DNA of 64,000 bases from assembly GCA_036245525.1 (NCBI GenBank), contig BTPG01000004.1, positions 45,953,982-46,017,981 on the forward strand. Reading direction: 5' to 3'. Numbering within the stretch: the first letter of the stretch is position 1; each line of letters opens with the position of its first letter. Of this stretch, positions 54,496 to 64,000 are shown in pieces. The stretch comes from Semisulcospira habei. Its lineage: Eukaryota; Mollusca; Gastropoda; Semisulcospiridae. The position numbers were made by a program, and so were the translations under genes. Under the pieces are notes generated by a model, which was given only the letters and a program-made list of their open reading frames with translations, had not been told where the DNA came from and did no database searches.

Positions 54496-55302
54496 TGTAA
54501 CGCACGCAGACTTGCCCACAGTCGTACGCACAGACTCTCACGCAACAGACGCATACACCGCCACTGACTCAGACGGGCGCATTCATGCGGTAAAACACAA
54601 CACACGGGCTCCCTTTCTAAAGTAACCTTTATACACTATAAATGAAAAAGAACGACTTAAATGACTATCAACTATATACACTGTTCTATTATCACACCAC
54701 ACACGTATCACAATATCTTTGCCAGGTTAGGTCTTAGTCTCACATTGCCTCCAACCTGTTTGATGTTGTTGTCTGGTTACGTTGGTCCTTCTCACGTCTA
54801 GGCGCGAAAGTCCTTCGTCGTACGCTTGTTGCCGTCCTGTCTCTCTTTGGGCACGGACGTCCTTGTTCTCGTACGGTACTCAGTTCTCGCTTGACTTGGG
54901 TGTCTTGGTCCCAGTCAGACGCACTCTCAGAAGAGCTGGAGGGATGACCTCACGTAGGTCCCACCTGCGACTCGACGTCTCGGCGTCCGTCTTTCCACTC
55001 TCGTTACAAGAACTGTGAAATCTAGGCTTCAGAGTCTTGGAATGCGGGCTAGGTAACTCGAACACAACCGTTCCATACGACAAAATAGCCCGCACTCCCG
55101 ATCTAGACCTCTCACAGTCACAGCTTCCGCCTAGAACTCACTAAACAGAACTCACTAAAAAATCCCGTGCTAACCATGTCTTACATATTCCACGTGGGCA
55201 GCAGGCCCCACGGACTTTCGGCACAAACAAACCGTCAACAAAAACCGTACCGTACTAATCCTGTTGTGCGAGCACTATGCACAAGCATAGAGCTTCATCA
55301 CA
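54496..55302 (-). repeat. 5' LTR of the gag-only element
   Basis: 807 bp, TGTAACGC...CATCACA. The adjacent internal bases (about 54477-54494) read TGGTGACCCTGTTTTAGC on the minus strand, in the place of a primer binding site. The start TGG fits a tRNA CCA end but I could not name the tRNA. Confidence 0.88.
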
Positions 55303-55306
55303 ACTG

Positions 55307-55381
55307 CCCAGTGCGCAAAAGGCCATCGAGCCTACGTCGGCCCGATGGCCTTTTGCACATTGCTTGGCAGTTACTGGGTTA
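55307..55381. repeat. P4 palindrome with a TTAA end
   Basis: CAGTGCGCAAAAGGCCATCG pairs with CGATGGCCTTTTGCACATTG around GCCTACGTCGGC. Ends ACTGGGTTAA. The LTR element inserted right at its left edge. Confidence 0.7.
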
Positions 55382-55911
55382 AGTCAACTTCACTCTGTCC
55401 AGCGCGGTTTTCATAATACCCATTAGAGCCGCTTCCCTTGTCAGGATTCGTCTCTATTCACGTTTCCTGTCCCTTAAGATTTTCTCGACATTTTTTTCAG
55501 TCGTTCAACTAACCCCAGAACCCCTCAAGTTTAAGTACGGCTGGAACCGATCTCGTTGCACAGAAGGCAAAGATTCTCAGGAGCCCTGCTGCTGTGTGGG
55601 TCTGTATAAACCTCACGAATTTGTTTGACTAGCGTTTTGCCTTGAATATTTCATTTTCAATTTAAGACGCAGTCACGCTCGGCGAGAAACATACGTTTTA
55701 ATTATCCTGTGTTACTGCTGGGGTTGATATAAATCTAGATCTAGGTCTTTTGTGCAAATCTTCTGATCCCGAGTGGCTGATTGTTTTTTGGCTAATCACA
55801 TGTGTCTGGGTTTGCAATCACACGGCTGATGGATACCGAATAATCTTGTCCATCGTGTGTTCAACGCCAAGTCAGCTCCTTCTCAGAAACACTTGCCTAA
55901 ATAAGACCAGA
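55382..55911. other. Unassigned sequence
   Basis: No gene recognised. A very diverged P1-like phrase (GATTCTCAGGAGCCC) lies at about 55570-55620. Confidence 0.4.
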
Positions 55912-55980
55912 AAGAGGCAATGATCTCAGTCCTCATGGACCTCCGCAGACTGCGGGGGCACATGAGGATCTATGCCTCTT
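55912..55980. repeat. P1 hairpin
   Basis: Right arm GCACATGAGGATCTATGCCTC is intact and the left arm is diverged. Confidence 0.65.
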
Positions 55981-56459
55981 TTGGAGTTTTTCCTCCTCAG
56001 GAGTGAGTCAGAAATATTATTTATGCTCAATCAGTTGCAATTTGTTAAACTGAATGAAGATTTTTGCGCCGACAATTGCCTGTTACTTTTGCGCGGATTC
56101 TCTCAAAGGGCTTTTGAGTGGACTTCCTTGTTGATGGAACACCTCATGGTCTCCTTCTGAGGAACATAATATTATATGTGTGTGCTAGGCTGTAATTTTG
56201 GACCTTACGGCTTGAGATTCAGATTTCAGCTAGAAACAAAAAGGAGGAATATTTTTTCACAAGCGCACCAGCGGATTTTATGTGAGGATCTGTGTTCCTC
56301 ACAGGTTGACCATTGGCGTTCGCTGGCGTGACTGGTCGCTGAATTGCTGGAACAATTTTAGCGAATAGACAGATCCCATTAGAGTGCAGATGTCAGCTGG
56401 AACTTTGTGACACGGGAAACATTTTTTTCTTCTTTTTTTTATTTCTTTTCTTTTTGTAC

Positions 56460-56540
56460 AAAAATGTATACTGGTTTGTGATATTAGACCTTCCGTCACA
56501 GGCCGGAAGGTCCACAATCACAGACCAGTACACATTTTTA
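56460..56540. repeat. Hairpin family P9
   Basis: AAAAATGTATACTGGTTTGT pairs with ACAGACCAGTACACATTTTT, inner GACCTTCCG/CCGGAAGGTC. Confidence 0.75.
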
Positions 56541-56870
56541 AAAAAATAGATTGACAGATTCAAATGCCGTTCCTAAATTAAAATTAAAGTACAAGAATAC
56601 CCTGTAAGAAAGCCATATTGCGTAATTGGGTTAATGGGTGGTTGTGTGTGATGCTGTGTGTGTTTGTATGTGTTTATGTGTCTGTGCGTGCGGGCGTAGG
56701 TGCGGGCGTGCATGCGGTAAGGTTCAGAATACCAGACCAATAAACTTTTTAAAAAAAAATAGAAATTAGATTGACAGATTCAAATGCTGTCTCTGAATTT
56801 AACATTAAGGTACAATAATATCCCGTAAGAAAGCCGTATTGGGTAATTGAATGGTTGGGTGTGGTGCTGT

Positions 56871-56910
<40 letters not shown>

Positions 56911-56960
56911 GGGCGTGTTTGTGTGTGTGTGTGTGCGTGCGTGTGGGCGTGCATGTGTGT
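56521..56960. repeat. Two tandem copies of a unit of about 210 bp
   Basis: CCAGTACACATTTTTAAAAA and the following TTGACAGATTCAAATGC phrase recur about 210 bp later (CAGACCAATAAACTTTTTAA and the same phrase), then GTAAGAAAGCC in both. The first unit shares its start with the right arm of P9. Confidence 0.65.
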
Positions 56961-57030
56961 GTGTGTGTGTACGTGTGTGTGCGTGCGTGTGAGCGTGCGT
57001 GCGTGCGTGCGTGCGTGTGTGTGTGTGTGT
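56870..57030. repeat. GT/GC-rich simple repeat
   Basis: TGTGTG with interspersed TGCG steps. Open frames across it are artefacts. Confidence 0.9.
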
Positions 57031-57240
57031 TTTCACATATTCTAACATTCTCAAAGCTATTTTTTTGCTTCATCTTTGTGTGTGTGTAGCCCTCATTTTA
57101 ACTGAAACGGGAAACTTCATCAAATAGCTCATCACTTTCGCTCGTTCCAGTGTCGGCATGTCGTCATTTTACACTGCTTCCTTTGTTTGTTTTTTTTTAT
57201 TTCTCTACAGACACTTTTCGTTTCCCGCCATTTGAAAAAC

Positions 57241-57272
<32 letters not shown>

Positions 57273-57362
57273 AACCCGAAGGTCGAAGATTTAGAAGGGA
57301 TAGGGACTTCCACACAAACAAAAAAATCTAACGCACGCACACACGCACACACAAACACGCCC

Positions 57363-57368
<6 letters not shown>

Positions 57369-57448
<80 letters not shown>
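57369..57448. repeat. (AC)n microsatellite, about 40 units
   Basis: Uninterrupted run, followed directly by the dispersed block shared with 47608-47663. Confidence 0.95.
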
Positions 57449-57451
<3 letters not shown>

Positions 57452-57892
57452 CGGGGCTCTATTTAGGGTATTGTAAATAGTTTGTTGTTGTCTTTTCACA
57501 AAACCTTTACGAGTGTAGAGCAAAATCGACAAATCATAGGAGCTCAGTAAAAATATTCCATATTAGGAATTGGCACAAAAATTATGAACATACACAGATG
57601 TGCATGTCCTTCCTTTGGTAGGTGTTCTGCGGTTTTATGTGTGTATTTAGGTAAGGGTTGGGAGCAGGCAGTATGGCACCTATTACCATCTATATATGTG
57701 TATATTTTCTTGTTTGCTGATGTGTATGTACAAAACCTTCATTACAAGCAAACAAAATAAATAAATAATTTAAATATATAGTTATTTGGGTTTAATGTCG
57801 AGCAGGCGACCAATGCTATCTCATGGCGGTTAAATAAAAAAGATAAAGTAAGTCAAGATACCTGGGACATATGAATGCTCAGTAAAGGATAG

Positions 57893-58432
57893 GTTACAAA
57901 GTAAATTAGGTTATAGCACTGGCAGGGGAGAGAAATGTGCATGATCGACCAGTGATCGTAGATCTACTGTGGCCAAAGCACAAAAAAAAAAAAAAAAAAA
58001 AAGAGATAGGAAAGAGAGGGGGCGCTAAGAAAGTGACTGAAAGCAATGCATATGAAAGCCCCCCCCCTCCCCCCCGAAGGGGGGCGTATCACATATCCAC
58101 TGTTCCAGCCACTCAGTGCATGGAAATTTAAATCTAGGTCCCCCCAAGGGGGGTCCAGATATTTAGCCGGTGTGGACAGCTGTTTCGGTCTTGGCGACCT
58201 CTTCAGCACACCATCGGCAATACTGGAGGAGGCAGGAAATTCTGCCTACCTGCAATGACAACCACATTTTACTGTGGTGTCTCTCTTTTTTTTTTTTTTT
58301 TTGTGCTTTGGCCACAGTAGATCTACGATCACTGGGCGATCATGCACATTTTTCTCCCCTGACAGTGCTATAACCTACTTTACTTTGTAACCTTCCTAAA
58401 ATATTAGCACTGGCAGTCTCCCCTTTTCTTTT
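57893..58432 (-). mobile_element. 540-bp inverted-repeat element with a hammerhead ribozyme
   Basis: Flanked by the 13-bp direct repeat CAGTAAAGGATAG (57880-57892, 58433-58445). Its outer arms of about 100 bp are inverted copies: GGTTATAGCACTGGCAGGGG to GGCCAAAGCAC on the left, GTGCTTTGGCC to CTATAACCTACTTTACTTTG on the right, each with a poly-A/T run inside. The right arm is followed by about 35 extra bases. A hammerhead lies inside on the minus strand. The structure suits a non-autonomous Penelope-like or other ribozyme-bearing retroelement. Confidence 0.72.
58169..58212 (-). ncRNA. Hammerhead ribozyme, type I with minimal stem III
   Basis: On the minus strand: stem I GGTGTG (58207-58212), core CTGAAGA (58200-58206), stem II GGTC-GCCAA-GACC (58187-58199), GAAA (58183-58186), CAGCTG (58177-58182), cleavage-site TC completing GTC (58175-58176), then stem I partner CACACC (58169-58174). 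Stem I has six perfect pairs and stem II four. CAGCTG can form only a two-pair stem III or pair with a second molecule, like the small helix III known in Penelope-like element hammerheads, which can act as dimers. Confidence 0.85.
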
Positions 58433-58797
58433 CAGTAAAGGATAGATTATGAACATGCACAGATGTAAGTGTCGTTTGGTGGGTGTTCTCTGGTTGTGGA
58501 GTGGGGTTGGGAGTGGGCAGTATTACCATATATGTGTATGTGAACATCAGCATATGTACAAAACCTACTTTTCAAACAAATAAAAATAAATAATAAATTT
58601 AAATAACTAGGACATATGAATACCAAGTAAAGGATATATTATGAACGTGCACAGATGTGCATGTCCTTTAATGGGTGTTCTGTGGTTTTGTATGTGGGGT
58701 GGGGAGCGGGTGGTATGCACCTATTACCATAAATGTGTACATGTTATGTTCACATCATATATGTGTATATGTATGTTCTCATCTTGTATGCTGATGT

Positions 58798-59165
58798 CCC
58801 CCACCCAGGTCTACCCTGGGGGACTTGGGTGGGGTTAACTACTTTTTAGTTCCCAGGGTGACCCTGGTCAGCCCCACAGGGTGGGTTTTCCCCTCTATTC
58901 TGGGGCGTGTGTTTCTGTCTACCCTTGGTACATTCATCTGTATTTACCTTTTTTAAACTCTTCCTACTGTCTGCACTGCTTGTAGCTCTTGATATTGGAT
59001 GTGTGTTGCTAAAGGGTCTAGTTAGGTTTATTTAATGTATTAGACCAGCTGGCGACATACATTCAATATTCTGTTTAGTTTGGGTTTTTTTCACAAGCAG
59101 TGCAGGCACGTCCTGAGAAAGTCTTGTTGCTGTCGGGACGTTAAACAATGTACAATCAATCATTT
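58798..59165 (+). mobile_element. Short retroelement S1, copy h
   Basis: Flanked by TATGCTGATGT (58787-58797, 59166-59176), an 11-bp target duplication. Confidence 0.87.
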
Positions 59166-59300
59166 TATGCTGATGTGTATGTGCAAACATACATCACAAA
59201 CAAACAAACAAACAAACAAAAAATTAATAAAATAAGTTGGGGGATACCTGGGATCTATGAATATGCATGTTAAGTAAAGGATAGATTATGAACATGCACA

Positions 59301-60691
59301 GATGTATGCATATTGAAAACAAATTTCCTCTCCTTGGTCACCACTACCATACCACTATAGTGATCATGTGCATCAAGGAATTCCTTCCATCCATAATTAA
59401 AAGGATAAATAATAAATAAATATGTAAGTGAATACATACATGAATCAATAATAAATAAATAAATAAAACATGTAATATAATAGAGAGGGCTACTATCTGT
59501 ATTGTGTCTCATGCAGTCCTGATAAAGCTTAATCATAAGAGTCCTTGTGAGTAGTACTTGAGTGCGGATTGGTTGAATTGGTTGCAAAAACTAAAATTTT
59601 ATATTTAGGTGTTTAGCTGAACATGGTGATTTTGATGGAAACGGTTCGGAGAAGGATTTCACTCTGCCTGGCTTGTGCTTAAGACCAGCCGGATACTAGT
59701 GTGCTTGACCAGTTAAAAAACCCATCTCCACTAATAAAATAATAAAAAGAGCAGACCTGCACTTACAGCCGTTAGGCTGAAAAACAGACGAACAACATGC
59801 ATGTTGTATCCGGCCAAAAAGTCTTCAGAATGTTGAAGATGGTCGGCAGACACATTGCACAACATGCACAAAGGGAGTTTACTTTCGATATGCTTTCCTC
59901 CCACAAAAGACCGAGTTCTATGGAAAAGACTGTTTTCAAGACCAGGAAAAATAACGTATTTGACGTTGATAAGATGTTCAAATCGAAAATAATCTCTTTT
60001 TCAATTCAGGAGCAAAGTCTTAAAGCTTCATCAACCGTGCGCGTCTGATTGACTTCTTTAGAAGGCGTCTCGCTGACCGCCATTTTGAAACTAGCGACGC
60101 GACCATGCTTACCGCATTAAAAATAATACTTTTAAACTTATTTTATCGTATATATGTATGCATGTTTACTTGCTGATGATTTTAATTTACTCACTGGAAT
60201 AAACTTGTAACTTGTATGCTTGAAATTTTCAATGTTATGCACAAAAAATGTCTTGCACCTTATCCGGGCGGTGTACGAGGACTGGTTCCCTCACATCGAA
60301 AAATAGCTTTCGAAAAACACTTCTACAAAAATGTCTCCATCCTAAGGACAAATATTGTTGCCATGCATAAACTATATGGCATTAGTACTTTCGTTTCGTA
60401 CCTGCAAACCATTGTTACTCTTTTGACGAACTACTTACCTCTGCGGAAATTGCGAAAAGCTGCTAGACTATAAAACTAGTTGGTACCCATACTCCTTTGG
60501 CGTCTGGCAGATCTGTGAGTTGTATTTTATGATTTCAGAAACAATCTGCGTCCAGTGTAGTGAATTGGGTTACAGGCGTCTTTATTGGTCGTTGTTGTTG
60601 CTGTTTTCAATAAGCGGGAGATGGATTCGCCATGTCTATTCCTGTGCAGTTCCCTGATTTGCTGGGCATCTTTCCAGGCACGTGGTTATTA
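59301..60691. other. Unassigned sequence
   Basis: Open frames at 59797-60048 and 60216-60473 (plus) have no recognisable domain, and I do not call them genes. AATAAATAAATA runs lie near 59405-59470. Confidence 0.4.
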
Positions 60692-60899
60692 TTAACCACT
60701 TCACGGCAGCGCGATCCAGCTGCAAGAGACATAGATCCTCATGAGCCCCCCGCGGTCGCGGGGGGCTCATGAGGATCTATGCCTCTTGCTTAAACCTATT
60801 TGTTTCCATGTCCCTTGGGACGGTTGTGGTGTTTGGTCGTTGAATGAACAGATTTCAAAAATATTTAAAAAATACGTCCAGTGGCAGTGAAGGGGTTAA
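60692..60899. repeat. Full-length P1 element with TTAA ends
   Basis: TTAACCACTTCACGGCAGC to GGCAGTGAAGGGGTTAA gives clear terminal inverted repeats. The hairpin at 60722-60790 is essentially perfect, with a GAGCCCCCCGCGGTCGCGGGGGGC tip (paired positions 60744-60767). Confidence 0.82.
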
Positions 60900-60993
60900 T
60901 AAGGCAATATCCTGTAGCCGTAATCCGTACAGCGTCAAATTATGAGATAGCTGTCCAGGAGCCCGGGTCACGAGGGATTCCCTTACCTGTCAC

Positions 60994-61128
60994 ACCACAG
61001 GGGAAGATATGGAAAGAGTTTCGTGCTCCTTGCCTCGGAACGTCACTAGGATAGCACGCTATTGACGCTCCGAGTCAGGGGGGCGCGAAACTCTAGCCAT
61101 AATCTCCATTTTCTCCCCCTGTGGTCAC
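60994..61128. repeat. Hairpin family P10
   Basis: CACAGGGGAAGATATGG ... CCATTTTCTCCCCCTGTG-type outer pairing, inner GAGTTTCG(T/C)G and CGCGAAACTC, tip around GGAACGTCA/TTGACGCTCC. Imperfect. Confidence 0.6.
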
Positions 61129-61210
61129 AGTCGACCCACACCCATTACAATCCTGAGGCTGATTTGTAAAAATAAAATAATTGCTTATTGCCCTATGCAG
61201 GCTACATTAC

Positions 61211-61355
61211 AGACTAGGAGATAGATCAACCATTTAAGTTCCAGGGTGTTGACAGAATAGCTTGGCGCCTCAGGCACCAAGCTATTCTGGCACCACCCTT
61301 GAACTAACACAGATTTCAAGCTATGGGTGTATCAGGATGAATAGGGCTAAAGCAT
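61211..61355. repeat. Diverged P2 palindrome
   Basis: AATAGCTTGGCGCC pairs with the right arm CACCAAGCTATT, between remnants of GGAGATAGATC and GATGAATAGGGCTAA. Confidence 0.65.
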
Positions 61356-61914
61356 AGGATTGGGAAGCCGAGTTATGCCCCCTGACTGAACGTTAATATG
61401 TATACACCATCCTGTAGTCACCATGCAGAATATAAGGACTGCTTTGCTGGGCATCTTTCCAGGTACACGATTATCATTAACTTCTATATGTTAATGTTAA
61501 AGGTCTGTAAAACTTTGAAACACATGACTCCAATCATTGGCCAGAATGCTTGAGGGTTTTCTCGCCTACTCTGTTCACCTCGAAGCAACCTCAGTGCGAT
61601 CTATTTGTTTGTTCATATAATGATGTTCATTGATATTGTAATTATATTTCAGACGTTTACTACAAATAACTCATGAACAAGTCATGTTTAAAAAAAAACA
61701 ACAAATGCTGCGCATTGACTTCCTGGGTCATATGAAAAGTTAAATTCCATCGGCGTCATGTGTCGTTTATTAAGCGGAGAAATGGCACGGTTAATTTGAA
61801 GCGAACAAAAGTAGGCTACATATCCTGTTGACGCTCGGTCGGTGCCTGTCAGGGGCACGTAAGTCTTGGATTTTCCTCTCCCCTGTGCTGGAAGTGACAA
61901 TTGTGGTCTTGTTC
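61356..61914. other. Unassigned sequence
   Basis: GCTGGGCATCTTTCCAGG recurs from 60661 at about 61448. No gene recognised. Confidence 0.4.
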
Positions 61915-62011
61915 TCAACCCTTTGGTTAGCTGTCGGTTGCGCCTTTTGTCGAGGTGATTCCTGCGAGGAATCACCTCGACAAAAGGCGCTACCGACAGC
62001 CAAAAGGTTAA
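61915..62011. repeat. P3 hairpin MITE, near perfect
   Basis: CAACCCTTTGGTTAGCTGTC ... CGACAGCCAAAAGGTTAA, with CCTTTTGTCGAGGTGATTCC fully paired. TTAA remains at the right end; the left is TCAA. Confidence 0.82.
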
Positions 62012-62386
62012 AAAGAAAAGAACAGTTCAGCGAAAGAACAAGGTGTCGTCTTCGTTTAATAGCCGGTCCATTATGGTCTCATTTTTCACATGAAAAGTCG
62101 GCCTTTCAACAATGACACGAACTCTTTTTTCACATAATTTTCCCATTCTGCTTTTTTTTTTTCTTTCTTTTTTTTTTTTTTGGTGTTGAAATTTTAGAAA
62201 AGAACAAAGTCCGCGCTAATGCTGGATAACTTTCACTCTCTCAAGAGGAGGAGTGTTAAAGGGATAGGAGAGTGTCACCTGTCATTAAAGCCACAATCAC
62301 AGCTACAGCCACCTAAATGATGGTCTTTGATGGCAGGTGGTTTCTCATAGGACGGTCGCTAAAAGCAGGTCCTGCTATACTATATA

Positions 62387-62450
62387 AGCAAGATGCGTAG
62401 ATTCTTATGAGCCCCAAGTGCAGGGACTCATGAGAATCTATGTCTCTGAT
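62387..62450. repeat. P1 hairpin
   Basis: TAGATTCTTATGAGCCCC pairs with GGGACTCATGAGAATCTA. Confidence 0.72.
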
Positions 62451-62565
62451 AGATGAAAGGCCTTCATCGGCTTCTGTGAGACTCCCCCCCCCCCCACCCT
62501 CTTTTTTCCGCAAAGGTTCGCGCACACTTGAACAGAGAGACCCTTTAACGGACAGCGTAACCCAT

Positions 62566-62767
62566 TTAACCCCATTTTCTCAAATTTTATAATTATGTCC
62601 CACCTAAAAGCTATGTATCAGTTGCAGGAGATGGATCGACCATGATAATTCAAGGGTAGAACCAGATTAACTTGGCGCCTGCTGGCGCCAAGCTAATCTG
62701 GCACTGCCGTTGAATTATCATGGTCGATCCATTTCCTGCTGTAGTGCGTCGAGGTTACATGGGTTAA
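62566..62767. repeat. P2 palindrome with TTAA ends
   Basis: CAGGAGATGGATCGACCATG pairs with CATGGTCGATCCATTTCCTG; the GGCGCCTGCTGGCGCC tip is perfect. TTAA at both ends. Confidence 0.82.
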
Positions 62768-63099
62768 CTCCAGCCTCGGCACGGCCACGCTGATTTTTAG
62801 TTTGGAACGGCAGCTGTGTCACAATGTCGATGGAAATTTAATTTAATTTAATTTAATTTAAATTATTGTAAAAATCAATAAGTTAATAAACTAAACTAAG
62901 ATGAGATAGATCAAATACGTTAAAATGAAATAATTCAATACAATAATTAAATTTAATTTAAATTAAATTGAAATAAGGAACAGTTTAAAATAACAATTTG
63001 TTTTTGTTTTTGGTTTTTTGCACCGCTCATTTTTTTTTGTGCAGCTTAACAGCTCGTCTGTGTCTTCGATCACAACACAGCATCCTGCGAAAGTCAACA
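62768..63099. other. AT-rich non-coding sequence
   Basis: Contains repeated AATTTAATTTAATTTAA blocks (62836-62865 and inverted near 62947-62970). No gene seen. Confidence 0.5.
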
Positions 63100-64000
63100 A
63101 ATGACATTTACATAATAATTAATAATAATTACGGTATTTATAATGCGCTTATCTTATAATAATTATAACTCTAAGCGCACACTCACAACTCGCGCACGCA
63201 TGCGCACGCTTTAGACAATGACTCACGTACCACAAACAGTGAAATACATTACGACGGTCAACTTGGGGTGGGGAGTGTGGTGATATAGTGCTAAAACTGT
63301 TGAAAGAGGTGAGTTTTGAGGGCGGACTGGAAGGAGGAGAGAGAGTGTTTCTGACGGAGAGAGAGTGGGAGAGTGTTCCAGGTGGATGGACCGTAGACGG
63401 AGAAGGAGCGGGGGCCGAAAGTGTTAAGTTTGGTGCGAGGGATGTGGAGGCGGAGAGGGTCGGAGGCAGAGCGGAGAGAGCGGGAAGGTGTGTAGGGGTG
63501 AAGTAAGTTAGAGAGATAGGCAGGAGCGCAGTTGTTCAGGGATTTGTAGCAGAGAGACAGAACTTTGTATTGAATGCGTTGGGGGATTGGGAGCCAGTGG
63601 AGGAGTGTGAGCAGGGGTGTGATGTGGTCGGATTTTTTCTTTCTGAGGACGAGGCGGGCAGCATTGTTCTGGACGCGCTGGAGAGTGAAGATGGTGGAGT
63701 GAGGGAGACCGGAAAGGAGAGAGTTGCAATAGTCGATGCGAGATAAGATGAGAGAGACAGCAAGTTTGGTGGCAGCTTCGGTAGTGAGGTATTTTCTGAT
63801 CTGACTGATGCGGCGGAGGTGGAAATAGCATGCCTGGGTCGTGGCGGAGACGAAGCTGGTCATGGACAGAGAGGAATCGAGGATGACGCCGAGGTTCTTG
63901 GCCGAGTCAGAGAGGGAGATGGGGGTGCTATCGAGTTGAAGGTGGAGAGAGGGAGGGAGCTGGGAGAGTTTCTGGCGAGTGCCTACCAGCATGGCTTCCG
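63100..64000 (-). mobile_element. 3' end of LINE D (minus strand)
   Basis: RT C-terminal coding sequence enters from the right window edge. Its 3' UTR runs to an ATTATTATTAATTATTATG-like tail near 63110-63140. The 5' part lies outside the window. Confidence 0.75.
63291..63992 (-). CDS. LINE D ORF2 C-terminus (partial)
   Basis: 233 open residues with LGVILDSSLSMTSFVSATTQ, SRIDYCNSLLSGLPHSTIFT, LQRVQNNAARLVLRKKK, LHWLPIPQRIQYKVLSLCYK and a GPSTWNTLPLSLR end. This is the C-terminal third of a CR1/L2/Rex-type LINE ORF2, after the catalytic palm. The frame is intact to the natural stop. The first methionine is internal, because the protein continues past the window edge. Confidence 0.82.
   Translation of the reverse strand: MLVGTRQKLSQLPPSLHLQLDSTPISLSDSAKNLGVILDSSLSMTSFVSATTQACYFHLRRISQIRKYLTTEAATKLAVSLILSRIDYCNSLLSGLPHSTIFTLQRVQNNAARLVLRKKKSDHITPLLTLLHWLPIPQRIQYKVLSLCYKSLNNCAPAYLSNLLHPYTPSRSLRSASDPLRLHIPRTKLNTFGPRSFSVYGPSTWNTLPLSLRQKHSLSSFQSALKTHLFQQF

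Larger units (their letters stand above)
48134..55307 (-). mobile_element. Gag-protease-only LTR retrotransposon, split by a LINE
   Basis: Two 807-bp LTRs (48139-48945, 54496-55302), TGTAACGC...CATCACA, differ at two positions by eye. Both outer flanks are ACTGC (48134-48138, 55303-55307), a 5-bp target duplication. Inside on the minus strand are a coiled-coil gag N-terminus, a LINE insertion (about 50822-53822), then the rest of gag with a CCHC knuckle and a protease-like DSG motif. No integrase, RT or RNase H lies between the protease and the 3' LTR, so the element is non-autonomous. Confidence 0.88.
57578..59300. repeat. Degenerate tandem array of a unit of about 200 bp, interrupted twice
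   Basis: The phrase ATGAACATGCACAGATG with GTAAAGGATAGATT before it and a GGTGGGTGTTCT phrase after it recurs at about 57583, 58450, 58640 and 59290, each unit ending in AAACAAA/AATAAAT-rich sequence. A 540-bp element (57893-58432) and S1 copy h (58798-59165) interrupt it. Confidence 0.6.

Noticed and set aside
59797..60473. Two small plus-strand frames (59797-60048, 60216-60473)
   Set aside because: No recognised domain, no signal peptide and no splice model; length is within chance expectation for this base composition.

Overview
This window is eukaryotic, intron-containing, repeat-dense DNA from an invertebrate animal. A mollusc or other lophotrochozoan is my best guess, from the style of the retroelement tails, the repeats and the lack of anything prokaryotic; that guess is inference. 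There is no operon-like organisation. The only host genes I can support are two paralogous copies of a two-exon gene for a small secreted cysteine-rich peptide, each with a TATA box. Almost everything else is transposable elements, their nested insertions and palindromic repeats.

Layout. (1) 1-421 is the 3' end of one LINE, abutting a second, dead LINE (421-about 1800). (2) 2479-12027 is a young LTR retrotransposon on the minus strand. Its pol order is protease-integrase-RT-RNase H, as in Gmr1-type Ty3/gypsy elements. It has near-identical 1.76-1.78 kb LTRs, a tRNA-Leu primer site, a polypurine tract and a 5-bp target duplication, and a 986-bp Harbinger-like DNA transposon splits its RT. (3) 422-24165 and 24716-40558 are two tandem copies of a segment of about 14-16 kb. 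The second copy keeps the exact empty site of the LTR element. Each copy carries the secreted-peptide gene, a LINE fragment holding a small hairpin insertion with a hammerhead-like tip, and many palindromes. (4) 40616-43867 holds more palindromes and unassigned sequence. (5) 43985-46116 is a broken endonuclease-RT LINE with a (GATA)n tail, split by a 385-bp short retroelement. (6) 46642-47043 is a 67-bp minisatellite. (7) 48134-55307 is a second LTR element that has only gag and protease, split by a LINE that is itself split by the short retroelement. (8) 56460-59300 is a simple-repeat and tandem-repeat zone with a 540-bp inverted-repeat insertion that carries a well-formed hammerhead ribozyme. 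(9) 59300-63100 holds more palindromes and unassigned sequence. (10) 63100-64000 is the 3' end of another LINE on the minus strand.

Two themes stand out. First, many unrelated-looking perfect or near-perfect hairpins share TTAA ends followed by C-C/T-C, suggesting piggyBac-mobilised palindromic MITEs; the two segment copies differ most visibly at these hairpins. Second, an eight-member family of about 380-bp short retroelements with (AATC)n-type tails shows 11-12 bp target duplications at seven of eight insertions. Coordinates of repeats are by eye and may be off by a few bases.
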